DNA of 64,000 bases from Oikopleura dioica. Lineage: Eukaryota; Chordata; Appendicularia; Copelata; Oikopleuridae. Location: contig OU015567.1 of assembly GCA_907165135.1 (NCBI GenBank), forward strand, positions 625,001 through 689,000. Reading direction: 5' to 3'. Within the stretch, counting starts at the first letter, position 1. Each line of letters begins with the position of its first letter. Below the pieces are notes generated by a model. That model was not told where the DNA came from and did no database searches. It saw nothing but the letters and a program-made list of their open reading frames with translations. Shown here piece by piece: positions 63,864 through 64,000 of the stretch. The position numbers and the translations under genes are program-made.

Positions 63864-64000
63864 AAAGGTATATGTCCGGTCGTTGACATAAGCTTTAGTC
63901 GAGGTAGAAATTTATATTCGTAGCGAAAGGCTGATTAAATTCGTTTTCTCCAAAAATTTAATCTTGATTTACGGTTTCCAATTGCCGTTACTAAAATGCC
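63864..64000. other. Right edge of window
   Basis: AT-rich, nothing recognised; the NVL N-terminal exon is not in the window. Confidence 0.5.

Overview
The window is animal (metazoan) nuclear DNA, most likely from an appendicularian tunicate such as Oikopleura or a relative. Three conserved genes anchor this: a Na+/K+-ATPase alpha subunit, a pancreatic-lipase-family gene and the AAA ATPase NVL. They have very short introns (40-92 bp is typical), and several introns fit only non-GT donors (GA-AG, GC-AG), which is known in larvaceans. The species is an inference; nothing in the window names it.

Region 1 (1 to about 46.5 kb) is a tandem array of a unit of about 16-17 kb. Unit 1 runs from 1 to about 16.1 kb, unit 2 from about 16.1 to 33.25 kb, and unit 3 from about 33.25 to 46.5 kb; unit 3 is truncated and interrupted. 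Each unit carries a divergent pair of related single-pass membrane protein genes (here X-minus and X-plus). Units 1 and 2 then carry a long multi-exon gene (here Y) encoding an N-terminal membrane anchor, a Cys-rich ectodomain and kelch-type repeats. Most copies are damaged. The X-minus copies in units 2 and 3 are the best preserved. The units differ by insertions of short non-autonomous transposons, which gives an insertion chronology.

Region 2 (34,058-43,716), inside unit 3, is a 9.66-kb retroelement laid out LTR-internal-LTR-internal-LTR. It shows no recognisable pol. Its interior is crowded with small hairpins whose loops share GAGCA/GAGCG while the stems differ.

Region 3 (46.9-51.8 kb, minus strand) is a diverged, inverted copy of gene Y, broken by a hAT-like element.

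Region 4 (52.3-64 kb) is ordinary single-copy DNA: the Na+/K+-ATPase gene (+), a convergent lipase gene (-) with a C-terminal membrane anchor, and NVL (-, its 5' end outside the window). One NVL intron is itself a small terminal-inverted-repeat transposon with its target-site duplication.

The ATPase, lipase and NVL have unrelated roles (ion transport, lipid hydrolysis, ribosome biogenesis). No shared pathway or operon is evident.
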